The translations under genes and the position numbers were made by a program. Positions 1-11,985 of a stretch of 62,000 nt of DNA are shown piece by piece. The stretch is taken from positions 1 through 62,000 of the forward strand of contig JBBHKE010002596.1 of assembly GCA_037447655.1 (NCBI GenBank). The letters run 5' to 3'. Under the pieces are notes generated by a model. That model had not been told where the DNA came from, searched no databases, and worked only from the letters and a program-made list of their open reading frames with translations. Position 1 is the stretch's first letter; each line of letters starts with the position of its first letter. The stretch comes from Zygnema cylindricum. Taxonomy: Eukaryota; Streptophyta; Zygnematophyceae; Zygnematales; Zygnemataceae.

Positions 1-660
1 GAAAGGAAAAGGAAAAGAAAAAAAAAAAAAAGGAAATGGGATATAGAGGAGAGGAGAGGTTTCCAAAACTTGGGACAAAAATAAGGTTTTGAAAATGGGG
101 TAACAAAGGGAGATAATTTGGTTTTATCTTTGTTGCCCGTTTTTTTGTCTCTTTATCATAAAATTAGATCTTCGGAATAAGATTTTAGAAAGTTTTTTTT
201 TAGTTTGTGATTAATTTTTTGAAACATGAATCGGAGAGAGAGACAGAGAGCGAGAGGGAGAGGACAGGGAGAGGGGAGAGAGGGAGAGGGTAAGGAAAAG
301 GGAGAGGAGGGAGGGAGGGAGAGATGGAAGAAGAGAGAGAGAAGGATAGAGCGAGAGAGATAAAAAGGTGGGAACAAAAAAGAAAGAGGCAGTTGTTTGT
401 TTATTTTCTTTGAAGGCATTTGCTTTTTTATCCTTTTTTGTGAGAGAGAGAATACGGAAGGATTTTTTTGCGCAATGTGTATATACCTCAAGAATAAAGC
501 TATTTTTTTTTTTTTTTTTGGTTCTAATGTGTTGTTAATATCCTTTTCAATGTTGTCACTAACAGGTCCCCTTTTTTTTTAATCTCTCTTATTTTCTTTA
601 TTGTTTTAGGCTAAAAATATTAATTCCTGTCAAAAAAAATAAAAAATAGTATTAAATTTT
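1..660. repeat. Purine-rich low-complexity flank, no gene
   Basis: A-rich runs at the start are followed by a GAGA-type purine tract at about 225-370. Open frames across it on the minus strand are strings of Ser, Pro and Leu produced by the tract. I see no gene here. Confidence 0.6.
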
Positions 661-779
661 TGTACTTTGGTTGTCATAAATCGAGAGAAAACAGGCCAAG
701 AATACCCAACTCACTCCTGTGGTTTATTTCAACATTGTTATTTTATCAATTGTTCAGTCTTGTTTATTTGCCTCTTGAT

Positions 780-1022
780 ACATGTCGTATATAAGTGTAC
801 TTTTTTTTTCGCCACTTTAAACGTCTTTTCTTTAACCACATTTGTTGGATTGTTCATCATATGGTTAATATTGGAGGGCTTCTCGCCTTCTTATTGTCAA
901 TCCGATGGTTGCCATTGGAAGACAAAATGCTTACCTTCTTTTTGGCGGTCCGTGATTGGTGATCCGATAATTGTGCACGGTGAAAAGATGTTTAAAGTGG
1001 CAAAAAAAACTTTAACACTACT
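780..1022. mobile_element. MITE-A family copy, left end missing
   Basis: It contains the family landmarks: a tract reading GCCACTTTAAA near the left, an internal stretch similar to AATCCGATGGTTGC, and a right part with GTGCACGGTGAAAAGATGTTT, then GTGGCAAAAAAAAC and TTAACACTA. The family's terminal inverted repeat (type CTACACCGTGAATCGCTATTAG) is not seen on the left. A non-autonomous DNA element is inferred; no transposase is encoded. Confidence 0.5.
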
Positions 1023-2448
1023 ACCAATGAGCGGTGAAGTATTGTCACACATGGGGGGGATTATGTGAAGCCAAACGAGGCAACTCTTGATGATTTCTTA
1101 GGTGTGCCTTCAACAGCATATAATTTCTAAAACTTTCTCATCACTCCGCATAAATGTCAATTTTGCTCGACAAAATTCATCTCTCGTGATCCACAACAAA
1201 CGACAATTAAAATACCTCAACTTTTTGTCTTCCTATTATAAAACATGCATAGTTATTGATGTTGGCTCCTACCAAGTTACCCTAGTCACCTTCTTAGTTT
1301 CCCCCCGTGAAATATACTTGGGTGGTTAGTACAAGCTAGATTATCCGTGTTTTTTTTAGCCTAATTCAGCGAGTCTATATAACTTTGATGCTTGAAAATA
1401 ATGATTCCCACCTTCCATAAGTTGACGGGAAATAAACTCCACAAAAGCCAAACCACGAAGACATGAGCAAACTTTTTCTCAATGCCTTAGTCAACCTTCG
1501 GCCACTCGGAAAAAAACGCACTCTAAATGTTTGCAATGTTTGAGTGTGTATAGCTCTCTCACAATTGTTCCTGTATTGGTGCTAAATAGATGCCGAATTT
1601 GAGAATGTCATTTAATGACCTTTAATGGTACTAAGAATCGCGCAACGTCGACAAGACATGCGCACAATGTCTCAAAAAAAAAGGCAATATTGTGGAAGAC
1701 GCAAGTAAATGCATTATAATAACAATATTATTGACACAAAATAGTTGCGTCTACCTTTGTTCAAAATAGTGCATTACAATTGGAAATCACACCACCAAGG
1801 AACACAACACACCTCATTGTTGTATCAATAATGGTTTTTTTTTATCATAATTTAGCGCTACTCTATAAACTGCCCGATATTTTGTTTGAGAATTGATGAA
1901 GTGAAGCTTTGGTACCAATGTGGCAAAAAGCAAATGTTTCCCTAACACAAAGGCCGAAACTACATTATTTGACTACTTTCAATCCTCGGGTGACTAAATA
2001 GTGCTCTATTCTATTGTCCAGTGACAAATCTTTTGTAACTATGCGGAAGCAAACTATAGGGGTTTGGCCTTAATAGGAGTTTAATAACCATAAAAGGGTA
2101 ACTATATCAGTAAGGATTCTTCGGATAGCCTTTTGGTGTTTAGCGTTTACACGCACATCCTCCCTTCACAGGAACTATCCCTTTCATAGTCCAATTGCAG
2201 GAGTGTTACGCACGAAGTGACTCGTGTACGAGCGGCAATATAGCGTGACGTACGAATATTTGCATTTCCTCGAATAGGAGGAGCGTAAAAATCTGTACTT
2301 AGGTCGTAACCATAGTCGTCGATTCCCACCTCGCGCATCGATAACTGTAAGATGCGCCGCCGAGAGTACACAATTTCTACATACCCTTCAAGGACTTGGT
2401 TGACGGGTCTTCGCAGCTTGCCACGTCATGATTGACCTACAGCTACAG
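1023..2448. other. No recognisable gene
   Basis: AT-rich DNA without a convincing reading frame, splice-bounded exon or RNA gene. The minus-strand frame at 2,147-2,371 has no recognisable domain. Confidence 0.5.
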
Positions 2449-2774
2449 TACACCGCGAATCGTAATTAGAGTAAATTACTCTAATTCGGTCGCTCGAAAT
2501 TTCGACTCTATCACATGAAATAGAGTAAATGATTCTAATTTTTTCATTATTCTATTTAAGGTAAAGTTTAATTAGGGCATGGTTACATCAGACGAAAACT
2601 GAGGTTTATTACAGAATTTTGTACTTGGCCATACCATGCCGTACTATCTCAACGTGAATTTTTGGAAAAGAACATTACAGAAAATAAGATTACGATTCTC
2701 CAAAGATCTGGGAGAAAACATCAATCGTCCGATTCTATTCTAGTCTTCATCCGCGAAGCAAACGCTCCATCCGC

Positions 2775-2823
2775 CTCTGTATTGGCCAACCCACCTCGCG
2801 GAGGTGGGTTCACCAATACAGAA
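2775..2823. repeat. Long hairpin inside F-family element
   Basis: TCTGTATTGGNNAACCCACC pairs with GGTGGGTTCACCAATACAGA around a CTCGCGGA centre. Hairpins at matching places but with different stem sequence occur in other family members (16,290-16,337; 38,751-38,791; 43,602-43,642). Confidence 0.75.
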
Positions 2824-2939
2824 CCTATAAAATCGCTACACGTGGACTAAAACCACGTCCGACGAAGAAAAATTAAAATTTTCACACGTCCCCAAAGTCA
2901 CGTGCCGTCTGACAAGGTGACCGTAAAATCTTTGACGAA

Positions 2940-3062
2940 AAGAAGTACGGTTTTTCAAAAACCGTACTTCTTATAGAAGACAAAAACCGTTTTTGCCTTC
3001 AAAAAAATGGAAGGCAAAAACCGTTTTTGCCTTCCAAAAAAAGTACGGTTTTTGTCCTCCTT
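2940..3062. repeat. Cluster of AAAAACCG hairpins
   Basis: 2,940-2,972 is a perfect inverted repeat with 16-base arms (AAGAAGTACGGTTTTT) around one base. 3,009-3,035 is another with 13-base arms (GGAAGGCAAAAAC). The stretches between and after repeat the same words, so several alternative foldbacks are possible. Confidence 0.7.
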
Positions 3063-3350
3063 TTAGCACCATGGTTTCGCACGCTATTTTTTGTCGCCTT
3101 TGGTTTGAAACACAAATTCAAATGGGAATGTAAATTCAAATTGGAATAGAATCTTCCAACCTAATTTTAAATTTCATAAAAGAAAGGAAAGATGGAGTTC
3201 CCGCCATCCTCTCAAAATTTTATGTATCACATCAATTTTTTAAAAAGGAAAACAGATATAAAAATGACCATTGATGCTTATTTAAGTGTGGCAATCCAGG
3301 CTGTGGTCTACCGTGTAAGTTATCCTGAATCTAATCTACTCATCATAAAG

Positions 3351-3470
3351 ATGTCGTTCATAGGGGGCGGTTTCAACCCGTTTGCTTTTCCACCAGAACA
3401 TTGCCATCATCTATTCCACAAAAAAATGGCACTTCTACCATCCACGGAGCTGGCAACCAATCCCAGAACT
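3351..3470 (+). pseudogene. Remnant of Harbinger accessory ORF start
   Basis: Translation from ATG at 3,351 begins MSFIGGGFNPFAF. The minus-strand accessory protein of the Harbinger transposon (ATG at 43,236) begins MSFPGGSYNPFAY. Nine of 13 positions agree, and both lie in elements with related ends. After about 35 codons similarity fades, and the frame runs into the pyrimidine-rich satellite. It is read as a decayed first exon, which ties the 3.7-kb element to the Harbinger family. A chance match of this length is unlikely but not excluded. Confidence 0.5.
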
Positions 3471-3550
3471 CCGGACCTCTCCCTCTATTCCAAACATTCC
3501 CTCTCCATTTCCCTCTCCTCCTTTCTCTTTTAATTCTGCCATCCCTATCT

Positions 3551-5060
3551 GCATCTCTCAAAATTCTCAGCTCTCTGCCTATCTCTAATATCAAAAAATT
3601 CCCTCTCAAACTCCCTCTCCTCCCCTCTCTTTTAAGTATGCCGTCCTTATCTTCTTCCCTCATAATATCTGATCTTTTACCTTCCCACTCCCACTCCTTT
3701 CAAAATTCTGCCCCTTTTTTTAAATTCTGCCATCCCTATCTCCTTCCCTCAAAAATATGACATATTTTTCCCTCAACCACTGCATCTCTCAAAATTCTCA
3801 GCTCTCTGCCTATCTCCAATATCAAAAAATTCCCTCTCAAACTCCCTCTCCTCCCCTCTCTTTTAAGTATGCCGTCCTTATCTTCTTCCCTCATAACATC
3901 TGATCTTTTACCTTCCCTCTCCCACTCCTCTCAAAATTCCGCCCCTTTTTTTAAATTCTGCTATCCCTATCTCCTTCCCTCAAAAATATGACCTATTTTT
4001 CCCTCTACCACTGCATCTCTCAAAATTCTCAGCTCTCTGCCTATCTCTCTATATCAGAAAATTCCCTCTCAAACTCCCTCTCCTCCCCTCTCTTTTAAGT
4101 ATGCCGTCCTTATCTTCTTCCCTCATAATATCTGATCTTTTACCTTCCCTCTCCCACTCCTCTCAAAATTCTGCCCCTCTTTTTAAATTTTGCCATCCCT
4201 ATCTCCTACCCTCAAAAATATGACATATTTTTCCCTCAACCACTGCATCTCTCAAAATTTTCAGCTCGCTGCCTATCTCTAATATCAAAAAATTCCCTCT
4301 CAAACTCCCTCTCCTCCCCTCTCTTTTAAGTATGCCGTCCTTATCTTCTTCCCTCATAACATCAGATCTTTTACCTTCCCTCTCCCACTCCTCTCAAAAT
4401 TCCACCCCTCTTTTTAAATTCTGCCATCCCTATCTCCTTCCCTCAAAAATATGACCTATTTTTCCCTCTACCATCTCAAAATTCTCAGCTCTCTGCCTAT
4501 CTCTCTATATCAGAAAATTCCCTCTCAAACTCCCTCTCCTCCCCTCTCTTTTAAGTATGCCGTCCTTATCTTCTTCCCTCATAATATCTGATCTTTTACC
4601 TTCCCACTCCCACTCCTCTCAAAATTCCGCCCCTCTTTTTAAATTCTGCCATCCCTATCTCCTTCCCTCAAAAATATGACATATTTTTCCCTCAACCACT
4701 GCATCTCTCAAAATTCCCAGCTCTCTGCCTATCTCTAATATCAAAAAATTCCCTCTCAAACTCCCTCTCCTCCCCTCTCTTTTAAGTATGCCGTCTTTAT
4801 CTTCTTCCCTCATAACATCTGACCTTTTACCTTCCCTCTCCCACTCCTCTCAAAATTCCGCCCCTCTTTTTAAATTCTGCCATCCCTATCTCCTTCCCTC
4901 AAAAATATGACCTATTTTTCCCTCTACCACTGCATCTCTCAAAATTCTCAGCTCTCTGCCTATCTCTCTATATCAAAAAATACCCTCTCAAACTCCCTCT
5001 CCTCCCCTCTCTTTTAAGTATGCCGTCCCTATCTTCCTCCCTTATAAAATCTGATCTTTT
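3551..5060. repeat. 231-bp satellite array, about 6.5 units, alternating A/B types
   Basis: The phrase GCATCTCTCAAAATTCTCAG recurs near 3,551, 3,782, 4,013, 4,245, 4,473, 4,701 (AATTCCCAG) and 4,932, a period of about 231. Later odd units read CTCTATATCAGAAAA, all odd units CATAATATC and GACATATTTTTCCCTCAACC. Even units read CTAATATCAAAAAA, CATAACATC and GACCTATTTTTCCCTCTACC. The array is therefore a dimeric (about 462 bp) higher-order repeat. It is strongly pyrimidine-biased on this strand. Open frames over it are artefacts. Confidence 0.9.
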
Positions 5061-5934
5061 ATCTTCCCTCTCCCTTTCCTTCTCTCAAAGTTCTGCCTTC
5101 TTCCAGACAAAAAATGCCCTCTCCCTTTCCCTCTCCTCCCCTCTCTCAAAATTCTGCTGTCTACATTTCCCTCCCGCTAAAATGTAAAGTCCCTCTTTTC
5201 CTTTTACTCTCCCTCTCTCACTCTAACCTCTACCCCTTTCCTCTCCTCTCTCCAAGACATAGCCAATGTAATAATGTAAAACATAACAAAAACATTGAAA
5301 TACATGCACAAACCATCCATAAAGACAACGCGAATAATAAAGAGGCCAGAAGAAATTGACCATTCTTACGTAAATCATGAGAATGATTCAAAAAAACCGA
5401 ACGATATCAATTAAGTTCTCCTGTGCTAAAAACATCATGAATGCTAATAAATTCAACCCCTCTTCACTTTGATGATTACTTTCATTGGAATTTAACAAAA
5501 GGCTCAGAATTAAAAACAATTCCATGATCAATCCTTTTTCAAAGTCCTTCCCAATCCACAATATGACCTAATTTAATAAAGTGAGGTTTATTTTTCAAAA
5601 CGAATAACTTTCTTTTTAAACATGTACAGTGTTGATTGAATTATTTAACCGCTTTAAGTATGGAGTAATGAGCGACGTCTGTAATGAAATGGAATCTAAA
5701 ATGGCAGTTTGAAATCAATGTGAGTTTTGTCAAAAAATATATATTTTTATGAAATATTTTTAGTGTTGAGAAAGTTGTTGACCTTTTTGTATATTTTAGG
5801 GATGACTTGCTGAAAGATATTTTTAATTGAAAAGTCTGAACATAATGGTGCAGTGAATTTACAGTCAGTGTAACGGAAGAAGAAGACAAAGAATTTGCAG
5901 TCAATATAAAGGAAAAAGAGGCACGATGACAGTC

Positions 5935-6042
5935 AGCAGAGTGAAACGGATCTTTGAGGTACATTGATGAAGCAGAGTGAAACGGATCTTTGAGGTACAT
6001 TGATGAAGCAGAGTGAAACGGATCTTTGAGGTACATTGACAC
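5935..6042. repeat. 36-bp tandem repeat, three copies
   Basis: The unit begins AGCAGAGTGAAACGGATCTT and is repeated almost perfectly three times. Thirty-six is a multiple of three, so a minus-strand frame shows a repeated 12-residue peptide (MYLKDPFHSASS). Nothing else supports coding. Confidence 0.85.
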
Positions 6043-6671
6043 GGTACACCTGGAAGTACACGTTCGTAGTACGGAAATACGGATTTTCAAAAGAATATGG
6101 TCGGTTTTTAAATCTTTGACGATTTTCGAGATTTGATCGTCAACTTACGTGGAACCACTCAAATCGAAACACGTATACGAAAACTTGTTTACAGACGCTA
6201 CGCGATGTAACCGAGGCCTCTGTAATACAAAAATTTTGTTGTCCGTACTATTACAGACCCCTCCTGATGTAACCATGCCCTTAGTGTTCTTAATTATAAT
6301 ATAGGTTCGTTTTAAATAGTGTGGAGTACGGACGACCTCCGACCGCTCAAAATTGTACTTTATTAAGTAAAAAAGTACAAATAATGATTTAATACAGGCC
6401 GTTATCATGTAACTGTGTTTTAACAAACCGCGTAGTGCAAACGTCATAGTGACGATAGACTGTACGTTTTGCCAAATTCTGTACGAATACCTTATTTACA
6501 GTAGAGGATATTAGCGTGCCAAATTAGAGTACTTCAATAAATTAGAGTAAACTTCATAGTTGAAACAGCTCTATCACATAAATTAGCGTTAATTACTCTA
6601 ATTTTTTTTTTAGTTTTTGTACTCCAATTTTTTCATTACTCTAATTAGTAATTACGATTCGCGGTGTACTG

Positions 6672-7209
6672 TACACCGCGCATCGTTATTAGTGTCAACG
6701 ACACTAATTTGGGTTATTAAAATTTTGATTTTTTTCCTCAAATAGGATACATGATTTTAATTTTTCCTTGACGTTAATTAAGGTACCGTAAAAAATAGCG
6801 TAAAGGACGAATTACAATAATATCTAAATAGAGTGGTGTACGGTCGATGTCATACCGTACATAAATGTACCTTTTCAAGTGAAAATTTTACAAAAAATGA
6901 GTTAAATCAGACGCGCACGCATAGGATAGTGCGCTAAAAAAACGGTATTGTTCTGACACGTAAATTAGTCTTACATGTACGATATTTAAATTTCACGACG
7001 GCGTACGATTTTAAAAATTTTGTACGAATACATATATTAATGTATATAACCGTACGACGAATATTCCATTTTTGCTGTTCGCAAATTAGCATAAACGCCG
7101 AAATTAGAATACACCTTTTTTTTTTTTTTCTAATTCTTAATTAGCATCAATGACGGTATATTTACTTCCACACTATTTAAATTTGACACTAATAACGATG
7201 CGCGGTGTA
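6672..7209. mobile_element. MITE-B-type element, second of the array
   Basis: Starts TACACCGCGCATCGTTATTA and ends TAATAACGATGCGCGGTGTA, exact reverse complements, 538 bp. Its first terminus sits three bases after the end of the previous element. Interior is AT-rich with no coding. Confidence 0.75.
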
Positions 7210-7219
7210 CAGTGTACAA

Positions 7220-8392
7220 TACACCGCGAATCGTTATTAGCGTAGAAGTTTTTTTAGCGTATAAGAATAATTACCGTTATTAACGCTAATTGGGAATTTG
7301 AAATTTTTCAAAGAAATCATTTACTCTAATTAGGGGGTGTCCCCATGTAATCGGTACTTTGATAAAGTATTTTGGACTGTAGTGAAGATTCTCCGTACTA
7401 CTTTGAAGAGCGTCCCAATGTGCGAAAATGAAATCGGAACTTGACATGTGACGGTTGTAGACGTAGGTACAACTTTGTGACGATTGAAGGCGACTACGAA
7501 ACTTCCGACGATTAGTGACGCCAACAAAAACAGCGACAGTTGTAGACGTCTAGATTTTTGTGAAATTGTAGACGTTTAGGGTTTGGTGATATTGTGACGT
7601 CACGCTCACTCGTGACAACGTCGACGTCACTGATTCAAGAACTTTCCGCCATGGTTTCGCGATTTCGTTTTTTCGACTTTTTTCACTCGATTAGCCATTA
7701 AAAATAAACCTAAAAATTGTCAACAAAAATAAAAATCAGAGATCTTTCATTTTATATCAATATTGTCGTCTCCCATTCTAAAAAGTGTGAGACAAAAGCG
7801 ATAGTGTGAGAGGGAGAAGGGAGAGGCGACGACAGCGCAAAATTTTGAAAAGGACCCATGCATGAAAGTGGAGGTCCGAGACCCCTGCAATTTTTTTTTC
7901 CGTACATGCGCGTGACGGGCACGGAGAAAAATAGCGAGGACTCTCTTTCGCCCTAAAGTTTTCCCGCTCGCGTGACGCGTGCGTGGATCGCTTTTCATTC
8001 GCTGTTTGCGCTGTACTTTAACTAAAAATACCCCTTCGAGGTGATTTTTAAATAGGATTTTTTTTGGGTTGGATTCTCTTGCCCGGGGGTCGGATCTGGG
8101 AAAACGCCAAAATGCGATCACATGACGACAAAAACGCCGTACATTCAAAGTATGAATTGACGTTCACTATACTTTGGTAAAAACTATTTTCTCGTACGGC
8201 TAAAGTTTTTGTCAAAGTCCCTGAATTTTAGGGCAAAAAGATAGAGAAAAGTATATACTTTAAAACATGGGGACACCCCCTTAGAAATTAGGGTTTTTGT
8301 AAAATAATATGGATAATTATATTTGAGAATTTGGGAAAAAATTGGGGGGAACCGAATTAGCGTTCAATACGCTAATAACGATTCGCGGTGTA
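7220..8392. mobile_element. MITE-B-type element, third of the array, split by H1 element
   Basis: Starts TACACCGCGAATCGTTATTA and ends TAATAACGATTCGCGGTGTA, perfect inverted repeats. Subtracting the nested H1 element and its duplicated TTA leaves about 222 bp, the size of the intact MITE-B copy at 60,253-60,472. Confidence 0.75.
7333..8280. mobile_element. H1-family Harbinger-like MITE, 948 bp
   Basis: Ends GGGGGTGTCCCCATGT and ACATGGGGACACCCCC are inverted repeats flanked by TTA at 7,330-7,332 and 8,281-8,283. The interior matches the copies at 9.4, 18.3 and 30.1 kb along its length, in reverse orientation to those. The open frame at 7,747-8,148 on minus is part of this non-coding interior. 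Confidence 0.85.
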
Positions 8393-9400
8393 CTGTAGCT
8401 GTACGACAATCGGCAATGGCCATTGTGTCACTTGAGACCAACGCCGGTTTGGATTAAATAACGGCCGGCAGTCCAGCTGGCGGCACGGAGACAGTATTTC
8501 CTGTTGGCGGTGGGCGGTACAAATTTCGTACATTAATCTGTACCCCGAAAGATGACGGACCGCGTCGACGGAATTACGCTAAGAGCTTAAGGATTGGTCG
8601 GTACAGTACTGTAATGTACTGTACTTTTAGTTGCATTGAATCAGTACTCCCGCGGACGAGCTTGTCATGCGCGCGCCAAGTCAACATTTCCGTCGCGTAA
8701 TCAACACAACAAAGGTAAAAAAAACTTTATTGCTTGCGATGGAATAACTATTAGGGTACAAAAGAGAAAAAAAGCGGGGAAATAACATTAAAAGACTACA
8801 AGAGTCACGAGCGCATGCGTGTTGTAAAAAACACTTCCAATTGGAGTATATGCAAAATTTTACGTGCAGCGTGGACTATCGTAACGATGTTACCACGGTA
8901 CACACAATAGAGGAATATATGTAAACGAAAATGCATAAGTGGCCTATATCCAAACAAACAAGCGAAAATGCCCACTCTCCCATTGCACTATTAATGAATG
9001 CGACAGAGGTGCTTGCAACACCCAACCAACCCTTCTTGATATCCACCTTACACAACAAATTTAAATCGTCGAGTGGGTGCTGACGACGCTTGAGTTCAAA
9101 CTTTAAAGCCTATGAGCCTTTGCGATATGCATTGTTGACAATGATGCTACTAAATGGTAGAAAGTCATACCAATGCTCTTCATAGGGCCTTCTTTTCAGT
9201 TTTGTATGTCACAATATGAAGGAAAATGAATTCAAATTTGTTGAGTTATTTTTTGACAAAAATAGTGCTTCCAATTTTGTTCACTTTCGCAGAATACCAA
9301 AGGCTCTCTTTTTTAACAATGAAGTACCTTGATTTTGCTGTTAATATGATCACATGTTTATAAATTAAAACTTAATGTAAAATAATTTAAATGCAATCAC
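8393..9400. other. No recognisable gene
   Basis: I see no domain or splice-bounded exon. A local palindrome GTACAGTACTGTAATGTACT lies near 8,602. Confidence 0.5.
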
Positions 9401-9403
9401 TAA

Positions 9404-10340
9404 GGGTACGTCCCCATGTATTAAAGTACATACTTTTCTCTGTCTTTTTGCCCTAAAATTAAGGGAACTTGGAAAAAAACTTTAACCGTACGAGAAAATT
9501 ATGTTTACCAAATTAAAGTATTCGTCAATTCATACTTTCGATGTACGGCGTGTTTGTCGTCATATGAATGCATTTTGGCGTTTTCCCCTTTTCGACCCCC
9601 GAGCAAGTGAATTCAGCCCAAAAAAAAACTTCATCCAAAATCACATCGAGGAGGTGATTTTAGGGAAGTACAGCGAATGAAAAACGAACCACGCACGCGC
9701 CACACGATTTAAAAAAATTTTGGACGAGGGAGAGTCCTCGCTATTTTTCTCCGTCCCCGTCACGCTATGTACGGAAAAAAAATTGCAGGGGTCTCGAACT
9801 TCCACTTAAATTCATGGGTCCTTTGCATAATTTTTCACAGTCGCGTCTCTCCTCTCTCCCTCTCACACTATCGCTTGTATCTCACACTTTTTAGAATGAG
9901 ACACGACAATATTGGTATAAAATGAAAGATCTTTAAAAAATATATTTTTTGAATTTTTTTACTTTTTTATTTAATGGCAAATCGAATGAGAACAATAGAA
10001 AAAGCAAAATCGAGAAACCATGGCGGAAAGTTATTGAATCAGTGACGTCGACGTTGTCACAAGTGAGCGTGACGTCACAATATCACCAAACCCTAAACAT
10101 CTACAATCTCACAGAAATCTAGACATCTACAACTGTCGCTGTTTTTGTTGGCGTCACTAATCGTCGGAAGTTTCGAAGTCGTCTTCAGTCGTCATCAGTA
10201 GTACCTTGCGTCTACAACCGTCACATTTCAAAGTTCCGATTTCATATTTGCACATAGGGACGCTCTTCAAAGTAGTACGGAGAATCTATACTACAGTCCA
10301 AAATACTTTGCCAAAGTACCGATTACATGGGGACGTACCC
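9404..10340. mobile_element. H1-family Harbinger-like MITE, 937 bp
   Basis: Ends GGGTACGTCCCCATGTA and TACATGGGGACGTACCC, flanked by TAA at 9,401-9,403 and 10,341-10,343. An internal hairpin, AAAATCACATCGAGG paired with GGTGATTTT (9,637-9,661), recurs at the same relative place in the 30.1-kb copy. Confidence 0.85.
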
Positions 10341-10343
10341 TAA

Positions 10344-11985
10344 AATTTGGGATGGAAAGTACATTTGGGTTAAAATGGGGAAAATCACAATGTAAATACT
10401 AGAAGAGTTAAGAGAAAATGCACAAGGTGTAAACCATAAAGCAAACAAGACGACGTAAACTAAAAAAGTATCTAATAGGGTTATCTAAAAAAGTATATAC
10501 TTTATGAACCATCAAAACTAACTGCCAACAAATTGCATAAATTCACAGTAGATGATTGAGAAAACCGTAATAAACTAGTATCTACAGCCTAAAAGGCCGG
10601 GGATATGGTTAAGATCCGCCGATCGAAGATTTGGAAGGCCTCACTAGTCATCTATCACTATGTTTCATGGGAGGGGGTCCACAATTTTGCCTCGTTGAAT
10701 AGTAACTCATGCCCATTGACGACTATAACTTCATAATTTCCTAGTGCATAATCGAGAAAGAATTCCCTGAAAGACCTGTCCAAATTTCCAAAAACTTCAT
10801 TAAAAAAGGTGACGAACTCGTTAGTGTGTATACAAACATAACTCGGAACCGACATTGTATCGAGCCCACTAACCCAAGAGCAATATCACATGAAAAGCAA
10901 TATGTGTTTTTATTTGGTTTAGAGGATCACGTCACCAAGTACCCTCCTAATAATGTGATTTAAACCAAGTCAATCGGAGGGCTTTAAATATGTTTAGACA
11001 TGGGCGAGGTCAAAGTGTGTAAAAAACATTTTTTTTTACGTTGTACCCAAATTTAATGTTAATAACCAAAAGTTTAACATCGTATTCGATCATGCGCAAT
11101 AATAATTTCCGGCTCTACATGAGGAATGAAGTAAATGAATCTCTTAAATATCCACAAACCAATTGCAATAAAAAGTGAAATTCTTAAAATAAGTGGGTGC
11201 AACATACCAAAGCAAATATTAAAAGTAAACGAAAACTTTCCAACCGTGAAGTAGAGTGTTGAAAAAACTGGTTAAGGCCACGTATTATCCTCCGACTTTT
11301 TATAATGAACGTAAGCGAGCAAATGATAGAATATATGGTAGTGCCTCTTACACACAAATAATACGAGCCATTATCCACTTGATAGGACGAGAGAAAAAGT
11401 GAAGGGAAACCGGTTAGGCCTCGGCGTGAGCCACGTAGATTGAATCGCAAGGCAGATTACAAAAAAAGGTGAGTGCGAGCTAAGCAACAGAACGCCTAAT
11501 GACAAAAAAAATAGTCACTCAAACTATCCTGACAATTTCACAAAAAAATAATGAAAACAAAGGTCAAATCTTCCAAAAGAGAGAGAAAGAATAACTGTGC
11601 TCTTGAAATTGTGAGCACAAAATTCGCCTAAAACTCACTAAGTACAAAGTCTACAGCTGAGCGTCTAACCTACTATACATACATGTGTCCTATTTAGTCG
11701 CCTGCTCCTAGTTTGGATTCCGGCCAATAGGCGACCATAATCGTATGCCTTGCTTTACAAAATCTACAGCCTAAGGATAAAAACCCTTCCTACGCTACAT
11801 GTGAATGCGGGGGACCTCGAAGGGTCAACGATTTAAAATTAACTAATTGCGTCGCCGTGTGCAGACTGGATCTGAATCGTCCGTTTGTTTGCATCTTTTG
11901 TGGCCGTGGATTCGCATTCGTCTTGACATATTGTAATTCTATGGAGTCCATTCCCCCACACAATTCGCAGGTCGAATGAAGCTTA
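10344..11985. other. No recognisable gene
   Basis: Minus-strand frames at 10,658-10,855 and 11,184-11,450 have no recognisable motif and no convincing splice sites. Old decayed repeats are likely, but I cannot name a family. Confidence 0.4.

Larger units (their letters stand above)
2575..6280. mobile_element. 3.7-kb Harbinger-like non-autonomous element (F family)
   Basis: Ends are GGGCATGGTTACATCAG and CTGATGTAACCATGCCC, perfect inverted repeats, flanked on both sides by TTA (2,572-2,574 and 6,281-6,283). A 3-bp TTA/TAA duplication is the hallmark of PIF/Harbinger elements. Inside are a strong hairpin (2,775-2,823), three smaller hairpins, a remnant of the Harbinger accessory-protein start (3,351), a 231-bp satellite array and a 36-bp triplication. 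No transposase remains, so movement in trans by a relative of the 38.4-44 kb transposon is inferred. Confidence 0.75.
2449..6668. mobile_element. MITE-B-type element split by a nested insertion
   Basis: The left end TACACCGCGAATCGTAATTA and the right end TAATTACGATTCGCGGTGTA are exact reverse complements over 20 bases. The ends frame about 4.2 kb, but removing the nested element 2,575-6,280 leaves about 0.5 kb of AT-rich MITE sequence. It is the first of three such elements lying end to end, with only a few bases between them. Confidence 0.7.

Noticed and set aside
7747-8148. 133-codon minus-strand protein
   Set aside because: Lies inside an H1 MITE. Other copies of that MITE do not keep the frame.
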